Shown here piece after piece: positions 7,806-16,212 of a stretch of DNA of 64,000 bases (its first letter is position 1; the number at the start of each line of letters is the position of its first letter). The stretch lies in contig CAWHCD010000006.1 of assembly GCA_963828015.1 (NCBI GenBank), positions 62,001 to 126,000 of the forward strand, written 5' to 3'. The translations under genes were made by a program, and so were the position numbers. Below the pieces are notes generated by a model. The model did not search any database, was not told the origin of the DNA, and saw only the letters and a list, made by a program, of their open reading frames with translations. The DNA is from CAVPUA01 sp963828015. Its GTDB lineage: Bacteria > Actinomycetota > Actinomycetes > Mycobacteriales > Jatrophihabitantaceae.

Positions 7806-8708
7806 ATGCCGACCTGGACAACGACCGATATCCCCGATCAGCGGGGCCGGACCGCGATCGTGACTGGCGCCAACACCGGTCTGGGCTTCGAGACCGCCGC
7901 CGCCCTGGCCGCGCGCGGCGCCCGGGTCGTCCTCGCTGTGCGCAACCTCGACAAGGGCAAGGAGGCGCTGACGCGGATAGCGAACGCGACCCCGGGGGCC
8001 CAGGTCGAGCTGCAACACCTGGACCTGTCATCGCTGGGTTCGATTCGGGCCGCCGCGGGTGAGCTGAACGCCAAGCTCGACGCAATCGACCTGCTAATCA
8101 ACAACGCCGGTGTGATGTACCCGCCCAAGCAGGTCACCGAGGACGGCTTCGAGCTGCAGTTCGCGACCAACCACCTCGGCCCCTTCGCCCTGACCGGACT
8201 GCTGCTGGACCGGCTGCTGCCCGTAGCCGGCTCACGGGTCGTGACGGTCAGCAGCATCGGACACCGCATGCGCGCCGCGATCCACTTCGACGACCTGAAC
8301 TGGGACCGCCGCTACAGCCCGGTCGCGGCATATGCCCAGTCCAAGCTGGCGAACCTGCTGTTCACCTACGAACTCCAACGCCGTCTGCAGGCTGCGCACC
8401 GGTCCACGGTCGCCGTCGCCGCCCACCCCGGTGCATCCGACACCGACTTGCAGCGGCACCTCGGCCGGTTCGCCGGGCCGGCCCTCTCGACGATCCTGCA
8501 GAGCGCGGCTATGGGTGCCGAGCCGACGCTGCGGGCCGCGACCGACCCCGAGGCAGCGGGCGGTCAGTACTACGGCCCGAGAGGCCTCGCGGGCATCAGC
8601 GGCCATCCCAAGGTGGTGCGCTCCAGCAAGCAGTCGCACAACGCGGTCCTGCAACGTCGGCTCTGGAGCGTCTCCGAAGAGCTCACCGGCGTTCACTACC
8701 CGGTCTAA
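7806..8708 (+). CDS. Short-chain dehydrogenase/reductase (retinol dehydrogenase-like)
   Basis: This 300-residue NAD(P)-dependent oxidoreductase has the Rossmann motif TGANTGLG near residue 19, NNAG near 99, the catalytic Ser in TVSSIG and the YAQSK catalytic pair near 178-182. It resembles the actinobacterial group annotated as oxidoreductases related to retinol dehydrogenase and WW-domain oxidoreductase. It is controlled by the divergent TetR gene and the palindrome upstream. AAGGGG lies before the ATG. The substrate is not known. Confidence 0.88.
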   Translation: MPTWTTTDIPDQRGRTAIVTGANTGLGFETAAALAARGARVVLAVRNLDKGKEALTRIANATPGAQVELQHLDLSSLGSIRAAAGELNAKLDAIDLLINNAGVMYPPKQVTEDGFELQFATNHLGPFALTGLLLDRLLPVAGSRVVTVSSIGHRMRAAIHFDDLNWDRRYSPVAAYAQSKLANLLFTYELQRRLQAAHRSTVAVAAHPGASDTDLQRHLGRFAGPALSTILQSAAMGAEPTLRAATDPEAAGGQYYGPRGLAGISGHPKVVRSSKQSHNAVLQRRLWSVSEELTGVHYPV

Positions 8709-8732
8709 CCGTCGAGGCGCACACTGGTAGGC

Positions 8733-8888
8733 ATGCGCTGGCTCATCGCCGTCATCGCGGCCGGCTTGGCCGCCGGCCTGGCCTGGGCGCGGCTGCATCA
8801 GTCCCGACACGACCGCTCGGCGGCTGAACTCGAGCACCGCTCGGGGCACGCCCGCACCGGGTACCCCTATCGGCCCGGTCTCGGCTGA
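8733..8888 (+). CDS. Small single-pass membrane protein, unknown function
   Basis: This 51-residue frame starts MRWLIAVIAAGLAAGLAWAR, one hydrophobic helix, then a charged hydrophilic tail. It lies 24 bases after the dehydrogenase stop, so it could be translated from the same message. The ribosome-binding site is weak (GGTAGG). No family is recognised. Confidence 0.4.
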   Translation: MRWLIAVIAAGLAAGLAWARLHQSRHDRSAAELEHRSGHARTGYPYRPGLG

Positions 8889-9127
8889 AAGCGGCGGAGG
8901 CCATCCGTCCCGAAACGTCGGCACAGTCAGTTCACAGTCGGCCTTGAGCCAACCTTGAGCGACGAATGACGCGTGCCTGGGCCCGCGGGATCGAGAGTGG
9001 TCGGACGTGCTCCCGACGCGGACAGGACGGTCAGCGCCGCCCATGCCAAGCCAGGGCTACGTTGCGCCGATCACTCTCGGCATCGACCCCGACGCAACGC
9101 CCGCTTCGATCGGCATCAGCGGAACCG

Positions 9128-9670
9128 TCAACTGACCGGATGCTGCGCGGAGGCCGACGCGGTGTCCGACGGCGAATCGGGCGGAGGGGCCAGCATCTCG
9201 CGATGTTCGGGCGTGCCATCGAGGGCGGCGTTGACGCGTTCGGCCACCCGCCAACCCTGGGGCGTGCGTACCCAGCGCCAGGTGTTGGCCGAGACCCGCG
9301 CGACCCAGAAGCGATCGGCGGCGGCATCCCAGCGGATGTTGAGCGCATAGCTGCGGCCGGTCGCCTGATCACCGTCGACCACGATGTGCGGGACGGTCAG
9401 CACGTGCCCACATCCGTCATGTATCAGACGCTGATGACCCGGACCGTGGACCATGGCCTCGATGTCTGCCCGGCCGCGCATCTCGTAGAAGGGCACCGCG
9501 TCGAACGACCCGTCCTCGGTCCACAATCCGGCCGTCGCCGAACCGCGACCGCTGTCGACGGACGGTCCGTACTGGGCCACGAGTTGCATGATTTCGACCT
9601 GATCCTCGAGCGCCTGGACACGCTCGGCCAGCCGCTCGACCAGGACCTGCAGTTCTTCGACATCGCTCAT
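9128..9670 (-). CDS. SnoaL-like / NTF2-fold protein
   Basis: This protein of about 180 residues has an N-terminal coiled helix (VEELQVLVERLAERVQALED) and then a SnoaL-like alpha+beta barrel typical of actinobacterial hydroxylase-, dehydratase- or isomerase-like proteins (QLVAQYGPSVDSG, LWTEDGSF, RYALNIRWD-type strands). The ATG at 9670 is preferred over 9700 because GGGAG sits seven bases upstream of it. It follows the zinc alcohol dehydrogenase on the same strand after 16 bases, so the two likely form a catabolic operon. No catalytic residue can be assigned. Confidence 0.75.
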   Translation of the reverse strand: MSDVEELQVLVERLAERVQALEDQVEIMQLVAQYGPSVDSGRGSATAGLWTEDGSFDAVPFYEMRGRADIEAMVHGPGHQRLIHDGCGHVLTVPHIVVDGDQATGRSYALNIRWDAAADRFWVARVSANTWRWVRTPQGWRVAERVNAALDGTPEHREMLAPPPDSPSDTASASAQHPVS

Positions 9671-9686
9671 CAGGTAACTCCCATGT

Positions 9687-10743
9687 CTAGGGCACAACAA
9701 CGATGCGGGCGGGTCCGTTGGCGTCGCGAGCGGCGTCCAGGGCGGCCGGAACCTCGTCCAGGCCGACGGTCGGCCCCAACATTGGAGTCACATCGAGTCG
9801 GCCCGAACACACGGCCTCGAAGGCCTCGAGCCAGTGCTCGGGCAGCGGACCGCCGCCGAACTGGATGTTGAGGCCTTTGCGCTTCGCGGTCATCGTGTGC
9901 AGATGGTCGCCCTCCGGTGGGCCACCGACGGAGAAGATGCGAGTGCCGCGCTCGACGCCCATGATGATCGAGTCCAGCACACCAGGCACCCCCACGCACT
10001 CGAACACCACGCAGCCCGACGAGCCCGCGGCGACCATCATGTTCTTCGTGGCCTCGCGGGTTCCGGCGGTCAGGTCCAGCCAGGCCTGGTAGGGCGAGAC
10101 CTCGGCCGGATCGACGACGACATCGGCGCCCATGGCGAGCGCCACCGAACGCCGTGCGGCCATGAAGTCGACGGCCACGATCGGACCGACGCCCAGCCGT
10201 CTTCATGGTCGCGATCGCGGACAACCCGATCGCGCCACAGCCGATGACGATCGGAACCTCTTTGCTGGTCAACTCCGACCGCCGGGCGACCGACCAGCCA
10301 ACCGCAATCGCGTCCGATACGCACACGACCTCACTGGGCAGGTCGGAATGGACCACCTTCATCAGCGATTCATCGAGCAAGAGGTACTCCCCGAATCCCC
10401 CCGGAGTCTCGGGATTCTGGCCGATGATCTTCATGCCGCCGCCGGCGAACATCACCGGTCGAGAGCTCACTCGCGTCCCGACCGGGATGCCTCGCTCGGT
10501 GTCCGGCCCGTAGTCGATGACCTCGGCGCAGTACTCGTGGCCCATCACGATGTCGACATCCTGGTCATACGTCGACCAGCCGCTGTCGTCGTAGGCGCCG
10601 AACTCCGGGTGGTCCATGTAGTGCAGATCAGAGGCGCAGATCCCGCACGCCAGCGTACGAACCAGCACCTGGCCGGGGCCGGGGACCGGGTCGGCGATGG
10701 TGCGCACCGTGACCTTGCCCTGTCGGAGCACCGCTGCCCGCAT
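9687..10743 (-). CDS. Zinc-type alcohol dehydrogenase (frame broken by +1 base)
   Basis: This is a medium-chain dehydrogenase of about 351 residues when repaired. It has ACGICASDLHYM (catalytic-zinc Cys), MGHEYCAEV (Gly-His-Glu), then a Rossmann segment IGCGAIGLSAIATMKTAG. There the frame shifts and continues as VAVDFMAARRSVALAMGADVV to the end. One extra G in the run at 10192-10194 explains the shift. The start at 10743 has GAGGAG six bases upstream; an in-frame start farther upstream (10788) lacks this. The insertion resembles those in other core genes here and is probably a sequence error. The substrate is unknown. Confidence 0.82.
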
Positions 10744-10953
10744 GACCGTCTCCTCGCACGCCTGGGATTGCCGGACTACCAGCCGCAATCATCTATCTGG
10801 ATCAGCGCAATTAGCCAGGTCCGAAGGTGCCGAACTTGCCGGCCGGAGTCGCATCAGCAGGCCACGTTGTTCAGCCCGGTCCCCGACTGGGTATAGCAGC
10901 GTTATCACCCGTACACGGACCCGCTGAACGTTCGCGGGCGAAGAGGGAGCGAC

Positions 10954-11145
10954 ATGAACACAGAACACGACGAGTCGAGTTCGACGGCGACCGCAGGAGC
11001 TGCCGAAGGTGGTTCCCAGCTTCCGGAAGACCTCAATGAGCGGACGAAGGACGCGATCAACCAGCTCATGGCCTCAGAGGGCCACGGCAGCGATCCGAAC
11101 TTCATCCCGCAGGAGATCAAGCGCATTCTGGCCGAGAACCAGTAA
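10954..11145 (+). CDS. Small acidic protein, unknown function
   Basis: This is a 63-residue soluble protein, acidic and low-complexity at the N-terminus (MNTEHDESSSTATAGAAEGG) with a helical C-terminal part (LPEDLNERTKDAINQLMASE, PQEIKRILAENQ). GGGAG is spaced six bases from the ATG. No family is recognised with confidence. Confidence 0.55.
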   Translation: MNTEHDESSSTATAGAAEGGSQLPEDLNERTKDAINQLMASEGHGSDPNFIPQEIKRILAENQ

Positions 11146-11239
11146 GGGCGACGCGGCGGTTGAATGGCGACGGTCCGCCGTCCCACGCAAAGGAACGCCG
11201 TCTTGAACCGACCCTCGAACGGCCAATATTCTGGCCGCC

Positions 11240-11401
11240 ATGTGGGAGACACTTTCTTGTCCTGTGTGCGGGATGCCGGTCGAGGTCGACGTGAACGACG
11301 AGTCCGGGCAGCGCACGATTGCCGCGCGCCAGGACTGCGAGAACGAGCGCAACCGGATGCACCGTCCGGTCCCGATCGACGACTGGATCAAGACGCTTTA
11401 G
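11240..11401 (+). CDS. Small zinc-ribbon-like protein, unknown function
   Basis: This 53-residue frame starts MWETLSCPVCGMPVEVDVND, with a CPVC knuckle, and ends RPVPIDDWIKTL. Only one clear Cys-x2-Cys pair plus a lone Cys (RQDCEN) is present, so a full zinc ribbon is not proven. It ends 14 bases before the stop of the convergent short-chain dehydrogenase gene. Confidence 0.45.
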   Translation: MWETLSCPVCGMPVEVDVNDESGQRTIAARQDCENERNRMHRPVPIDDWIKTL

Positions 11402-11415
11402 GCGACGTCGCCCGA

Positions 11416-12174
11416 TCAGCTCGGGCCGACGTCGATCGTCGGCCGGACGAGGATCAGGGACACGTTGACGCGCGGCGGCAACGTGACGATGAAGATGATC
11501 GTGTCGGCGATGTCCTCGGGCTGCATTGCGCCGTCCTTGCTCACGTGACTCTTGATGCCTTCACGCAGTTGCTCGTTCTTGATGCTTGCGTAGACCTCGG
11601 TCTGGGTCGCACCCGGCTCGATGACGCTGACTCTGATGCCGGCCAGGCCGACCTCTTGACGTAGGCCCTCGGACAGGCTGTTCACGGCATGTTTGCTGGT
11701 CGAGTAGGGACCGAGCGTGGCGGCACCGGGTCGTCGGCCGGCGGTGGAGGAGATGTTCACGATGTCCCCGCCGCCCTGCTGGGTGATGAACGGGACGGCC
11801 GCCTTGGAGACGTACAGCGTCGCCCAGAAGTTGACCGCGAACACCTCGCGCCACTCCTCGAGCACGGCGTCCGAGACGCTGCCGGGACCCATCATGCCGG
11901 CCGCATTCACGACGATGTCGAGACGGCCGAAGTGCTCCACGGCGGCCCGGACCGCCTGCTCGGCCTCTACCTCGTCGCTCACGTTCGCCGCGATGTCGAG
12001 CGCCTCACCGCCGGCCTGCTCGATCAGTTCGCGCAGCTCGGTCAGCCGATCGGCGCGACGGGCCACCAGCGCGACACGCGCGCCCGCCGCAGCCAGGGCG
12101 ATCGCCGCGCCGCGGCCGATCCCCGATGATGCGCCCGTCACTAGGGCGACCTTTCCTGCCAGAGCCTTCGTCAT
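11416..12174 (-). CDS. Short-chain dehydrogenase/reductase (classical SDR)
   Basis: This is a classical SDR of about 252 residues. It begins MTKALAGKVALVTGASSGIG with the TGxxxGIG cofactor motif, then NAAG near 90, catalytic Ser in NISSTAG and YSTSK near 155-159, and PGATQTEV after it. The Arg residues after the second strand suggest NADP preference. The ATG at 12174 is chosen since the fold begins right there. The substrate is unknown. Confidence 0.88.
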   Translation of the reverse strand: MTKALAGKVALVTGASSGIGRGAAIALAAAGARVALVARRADRLTELRELIEQAGGEALDIAANVSDEVEAEQAVRAAVEHFGRLDIVVNAAGMMGPGSVSDAVLEEWREVFAVNFWATLYVSKAAVPFITQQGGGDIVNISSTAGRRPGAATLGPYSTSKHAVNSLSEGLRQEVGLAGIRVSVIEPGATQTEVYASIKNEQLREGIKSHVSKDGAMQPEDIADTIIFIVTLPPRVNVSLILVRPTIDVGPS

Positions 12175-12378
12175 GTCAACGCCTTTGTGGTCGTAGGTGC
12201 GATCGGTGGTCAAAGTTAACGCGATTGCGCAAAGAGCAACCAGCGCGCACAAAAAGAGCTGTTCTCAGCCCTGCGGCTGCACGAATGTATCGACCTGGTC
12301 GCGCCGGCGCTGTGGCGTTGCGTAACGGCGACCAGTTGGGGGAGGCTGCGTCGGCGGTTCCCCACCCCGAGGAGACAA

Positions 12379-12777
12379 ATGACCTACGAATCGGTCTGCG
12401 CCGGTATACGCGCGACGATTGCAGCGAATGCCCAGGCTCAGGACGATGGACGGACGGATGACATCGTCGCGTTGTTCACGCCGAACGGGGTGGTCGAGAT
12501 ACCGGGCTTTGGCCCCCTCGAAGGTGCCGAGGCTATTCGCAAGGCTTTCAACGAGTGGAAGCCGCGGGTGCCGCAACGCCACATGGTTACCAATACGATC
12601 GTGACTCAGTGGGACGACACCGCCGCCAAGGCTGACAGTGATGTGGTCCAACTCGTGCTGGGCGATGCCGGCTGGGCCGTGCAGATCGTCGCGCGCTATC
12701 ACGACACGTTCGAATACAGCGATGGCACGTGGCTGCTGAGCCACCGGTCGAGCGACATCATCGGGGCGGCTGATTGA
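12379..12777 (+). CDS. SnoaL-like / NTF2-fold protein
   Basis: This 132-residue single-domain protein has the SnoaL-like pattern: AQDDGRTDDIVALFTPNGVV, EGAEAIRKAF, HMVTNTIV, ARYHDTFEYSDGTWLLSHR. GAGGAG precedes the ATG. The fold covers ketosteroid isomerase-like and dehydratase-like enzymes; function cannot be assigned. It lies four bases before the longer in-frame start of the flavodoxin gene and may be co-transcribed with it. Confidence 0.75.
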   Translation: MTYESVCAGIRATIAANAQAQDDGRTDDIVALFTPNGVVEIPGFGPLEGAEAIRKAFNEWKPRVPQRHMVTNTIVTQWDDTAAKADSDVVQLVLGDAGWAVQIVARYHDTFEYSDGTWLLSHRSSDIIGAAD

Positions 12778-12855
12778 GTCTTGGCCGCATTCGATTTCGC
12801 GGTCGGATTGTGTGCCATGCTAACCCCCGCAAGCACCGCGACGGCAGGGGACCAA

Positions 12856-13530
12856 ATGTCTGAGCACGTGGGTGGCGGCGCGCTACGGGTGCTGTTCGTC
12901 TACTACACCCACACCAACCAGGCCCAGCGGGTGTGCGACGAGATGTCGGCCGTTCTCCGCGGCCGTGGCTTCGACGTGACCCAGGCCAATATCGGGTTCA
13001 CCGATCCGCGCTATTCCAAGAATTTCGAGACATTTCCGTTTAAACATGCGGTTTTCAGTATCTTGCCGCTGGCGTTGCCCCAGCTGCGGCGCAAGACGGG
13101 GCAAATCGAGATTCCCGACGCGGCCAAGACCGGTGATTACGACCTGGTCTGCTTCGGTTCCCCGACCTGGTTCTTCCGGACCTGCATGCCGCTGCGCTCG
13201 TACTTGAAGTCCGACGCGGCGCGCACCGTGCTGGCCGGCAAGCCCTTCGCGGCCTACGTCGTGTGCCGGCGGTATTGGAGCCTGAACCTGAAAGAGGTCA
13301 AGGCGCTCGGCATCGCCAACGGCGGCCGCTTCGTCGACGGCGTCCGCTTCACCTACGAGGGTGGGCAGGTCCGGTCGTTGCTGTCACTGCTCAGCTACTT
13401 CGGAAAAGGTGAGATGCGCGAGCGCTCCCTGGGGATCAAGATCCCGCCAACGAATCTGAAGCCGGACTTCAAGGTTCAGGCCGACGCCTTCGCCAATCAG
13501 CTGGCTGGCACCTTCGAGCCGGCCGCTTAG
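12856..13530 (+). CDS. Flavodoxin-like protein
   Basis: This protein of about 224 residues has an N-terminal flavodoxin fold: LRVLFVYYTHTNQAQRVCDE forms the FMN phosphate loop, DLVCFGSPTWFFRTCMPLRS the second flavin loop, and AAYVVCRRYWS the third. It is longer than electron-transfer flavodoxins and resembles NAD(P)H-quinone reductase-like members. The ATG at 12856 is preferred (AGGGG upstream); an in-frame start exists at 12781. It is next to cydAB, which may indicate shared redox physiology, but there is a terminator-like hairpin between them. Confidence 0.75.
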   Translation: MSEHVGGGALRVLFVYYTHTNQAQRVCDEMSAVLRGRGFDVTQANIGFTDPRYSKNFETFPFKHAVFSILPLALPQLRRKTGQIEIPDAAKTGDYDLVCFGSPTWFFRTCMPLRSYLKSDAARTVLAGKPFAAYVVCRRYWSLNLKEVKALGIANGGRFVDGVRFTYEGGQVRSLLSLLSYFGKGEMRERSLGIKIPPTNLKPDFKVQADAFANQLAGTFEPAA

Positions 13531-13538
13531 GCCGGCTC
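13516..13538. terminator. Hairpin at the end of the flavodoxin gene
   Basis: GAGCCGGCC and GGCCGGCTC form a perfect 9-bp stem with a five-base loop, overlapping the stop codon. No T-run follows, as is usual in high-GC actinobacteria. It may end or attenuate the message before cydA. Confidence 0.5.
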
Positions 13539-13607
13539 GGTGTCTGCACCCTCGTTCTCGGTCAGCAGAACCTTCATGAAGCAGCTACCGGAAGGAGTCT
13601 CCTGCAG

Positions 13608-15002
13608 ATGACTACTGATCTGGCCCGGTGGCAGTTCGCGACCACGAGCATCTATCACTTCTTGTTCGTGCCGGTGACGATCGGGCTGGCGTTTCTGGTC
13701 GCCCTGTTGCAGACGACCTGGTACCGCAACGACGATCCGGCGTTTCGCCGATTGACCAAGTTCTTCGGCACGCTGCTGCTGATCAACGTGGCGATCGGGA
13801 CGGTGACCGGCCTCGTTCAGGAGTTCGAGTTCGGCATGAACTGGTCGAACTACTCCCGGCTGGTCGGCAACATCTTCGGCGGTCCGCTGGCCATGGAGGG
13901 CTTGGCCGCGTTCTTCGTGGAATCCACCTTCCTCGGGCTGTGGATCTTCGGCTGGGACCGGCTGTCGAAGAAGGTGCACCTGGCCTGCATCTGGATCGTG
14001 GCCGCGGCATCGATGCTGTCCGCGGCCTTCATCATGGCCGCCAACTCGTGGATGCAGCACCCCGTGGGCTACAAGATGAACGCCCAGGGCCAGCCCGTCC
14101 TGAACAACATCGGGGCGCTGTTCACCAACCCGGTGTTCCTCTGGGCCTACCCGCACGTCATCCTCGCCTCGCTCGTGACCGGGGCGATGGTGATGCTCTC
14201 GGTCTCGGCCTGGCACCTACGCCGCAAGAACCACGTCGAGGCGTTCAAGCGCACCGCGATCATCTCGCTCGTGGTGCTCGCCCCAGCCGTATTCCTGAAC
14301 ATGTTCATCGGCAGCGAGCTGGGCGTCGTCGAAGGCAAGTATCAGCCGATGAAGATCGCTGCCGCCGAGGCGTTGTGGAATACGTGCCCGTCGCACTGCC
14401 CCTTCTCCCTGCTCCAGGTCGGCGGCGGCAACAACGACGAGACGCCGACCAAGATCTGGGAGGTGCCCGACCTGCTGTCCATCCTGGCGACCAACCATGT
14501 CGACGGTGAGGTCCAGGGGATCAACAACCTGCAGGCGCAGTACGAGCAGCAGTATGGCCCCGGCAACTACATCCCCAACGTCTTCCTGCAGTACTGGGGC
14601 ATGCGGGTGATGGCCTACCTCGCGGCCATCATCGGGCTCTTCGCGCTCTGGGGGCTGTGGCTGATTCGCCGCAAGACACTCGAGAAATCCCGGGTATTCC
14701 TGTTCGTCGCCACCTGGATGGTCATCACGCCGTTCCTGATGAACACCGCCGGGTGGGTACTCACCGAGAGCGGCCGACAGCCATGGATCGTGCAGGGCAT
14801 CATGAAGACGTCGCAGGCCGCGTCGCCGTCGGTGACCGCCACCGACATCTGGATCAGTCTGATCGTCTTCGTCGCGCTGTACGCCGCCCTCGGCGCCGCC
14901 GACGGCTACTTGATGGTGCATTACGGCCGTAAGGATCTCGACGTGGGCGAGCAAGAACGGCCGGCCGACGATGACCTCGCCTGCGGACGAGTCGGCGGAT
15001 GA
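13608..15002 (+). CDS. cydA: Cytochrome bd quinol oxidase subunit I
   Basis: CydA is the haem-bearing subunit of the high-affinity terminal oxidase that oxidises quinol and reduces oxygen at the membrane. The protein has 464 residues, starts MTTDLARWQFATTSIYHFLF with the conserved N-terminal helix, and contains the quinol-oxidase signature GWVLTESGRQPW. Several membrane helices are evident. The Q-loop is short, as in the actinobacterial class. AGGAG lies upstream of the ATG at 13608. cydB follows after 36 bases; cydDC is not seen nearby. Confidence 0.96.
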   Translation: MTTDLARWQFATTSIYHFLFVPVTIGLAFLVALLQTTWYRNDDPAFRRLTKFFGTLLLINVAIGTVTGLVQEFEFGMNWSNYSRLVGNIFGGPLAMEGLAAFFVESTFLGLWIFGWDRLSKKVHLACIWIVAAASMLSAAFIMAANSWMQHPVGYKMNAQGQPVLNNIGALFTNPVFLWAYPHVILASLVTGAMVMLSVSAWHLRRKNHVEAFKRTAIISLVVLAPAVFLNMFIGSELGVVEGKYQPMKIAAAEALWNTCPSHCPFSLLQVGGGNNDETPTKIWEVPDLLSILATNHVDGEVQGINNLQAQYEQQYGPGNYIPNVFLQYWGMRVMAYLAAIIGLFALWGLWLIRRKTLEKSRVFLFVATWMVITPFLMNTAGWVLTESGRQPWIVQGIMKTSQAASPSVTATDIWISLIVFVALYAALGAADGYLMVHYGRKDLDVGEQERPADDDLACGRVGG

Positions 15003-15038
15003 GTCTCTCTCCGCCTTGATCTACTAAGGGACGGGCCA

Positions 15039-16082
15039 ATGAACCTGCAGGACATCTGGTTCACGATCGTCGCCATCTTCTGGGTCGGCTTCTTCGTCCT
15101 CGAAGGGTTCGACTTCGGCGTCGGCATGTTGCACTCGTTCGTGAGCAAGAACGACGTCGAACAGCGCATCTGCGTCAACTCGATCGGCCCGATCTGGGAC
15201 GGCAACGAAGTGTGGCTGATCGTGGCCGGGGCGGCGATCTTCGCGGCGTTCCCGTCCTGGTACGCCACCATGTTCTCGACGTTCTACCTCGCCATGGTGA
15301 TCATCCTGGTCGCCCTGATCATGCGCGGGGTGTCCTTCGAGTTCCACCGCAAGGTCGACAGCGCCCGCTGGCGCGCGACCTGGCGATGGTCGCTGACGAT
15401 CGGCAGCGCGCTCATCCCGCTGCTTCTCGGCACGGCCCTGGGCGACCTGCTCCACGGGCTGCCGATCAATCAGAATCACGACTACACCGGCAGCTTCGTC
15501 GGGCTGCTCGTCCCGTTCGGGCTCTACACCGGCCTCACCCTCACCGTCCTGTCCCTGTTCCTCGGCGCGACCTACCTCACCCTCAAGACTGATGGCGAAC
15601 TCCACGAGCGGGTCGCCCGCCTGGCTGGGCGACTGGGCTGGCTCACGGCGCTGGTCACGTTCGGCTGGCTGACCTGGAGCCACGTCGGGCTCGACGTCGG
15701 CTTCGTCCCCAACCTGTTCGACGCCCTCGCCCTCATCGCCATCGTGGCCGCGGCGTGGCTGGCCGAGAACCGCTCCCAGGGCTGGGCCTTCACCGCGGCC
15801 GCGACGTCTATCGGCAGTGTCGTCGCCTCGATCTTCTTCGACCTGTATCCCAACGTGATGGTCTCCAGCACGAATGCGGCCTACAACCTCACCGTCGCCA
15901 ACTCGGCCAGCCCGAGCTACACCCTCAAGGTCATGACTGTTGTCGCCGTCGTCTTCTTCCCGATCGTCCTCGTCTATCAGAGCTGGAGCCTCTGGGTCTT
16001 CCGCAAACGACTGCGCAACCCGATCGCGGGCGACAGCGCGACCGTCGGCCCAGCATCCCTCGCGCACGACCCGGCCAGTTGA
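15039..16082 (+). CDS. cydB: Cytochrome bd quinol oxidase subunit II
   Basis: CydB is the partner subunit. The protein has 347 residues with the family start MNLQDIWFTIVAIFWVGFFV and the conserved segment LEGFDFGVG, then NEVWLIVAGAAIFAAFP and multiple membrane helices. It follows cydA by 36 bases with an AGGGACGGG site before the ATG. A long open frame on the other strand is a codon-bias shadow. Confidence 0.96.
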   Translation: MNLQDIWFTIVAIFWVGFFVLEGFDFGVGMLHSFVSKNDVEQRICVNSIGPIWDGNEVWLIVAGAAIFAAFPSWYATMFSTFYLAMVIILVALIMRGVSFEFHRKVDSARWRATWRWSLTIGSALIPLLLGTALGDLLHGLPINQNHDYTGSFVGLLVPFGLYTGLTLTVLSLFLGATYLTLKTDGELHERVARLAGRLGWLTALVTFGWLTWSHVGLDVGFVPNLFDALALIAIVAAAWLAENRSQGWAFTAAATSIGSVVASIFFDLYPNVMVSSTNAAYNLTVANSASPSYTLKVMTVVAVVFFPIVLVYQSWSLWVFRKRLRNPIAGDSATVGPASLAHDPAS

Positions 16083-16212
16083 GCCGGGTTTTGGGCTCGG
16101 CGCCTTCGTGGTCATCCTCACGGTATGAGGACGGCCCGATCGCGCGGTGTTGTACTGATCAAGCTGGTCGCGTGGCGGCCCGTGCAGCTGAGCGACAAAT
16201 GCGGGGACATTG

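Noticed and set aside
8966..9871. 301-codon plus-strand frame over the SnoaL-like gene
   Set aside because: Arg-rich string without family features; the minus strand encodes a coherent NTF2-fold protein with a ribosome-binding site.
9687..10788. Programmed frameshift in the alcohol dehydrogenase
   Set aside because: There is no slippery heptamer or stimulatory structure evident, and many other genes here show the same one-base gain.
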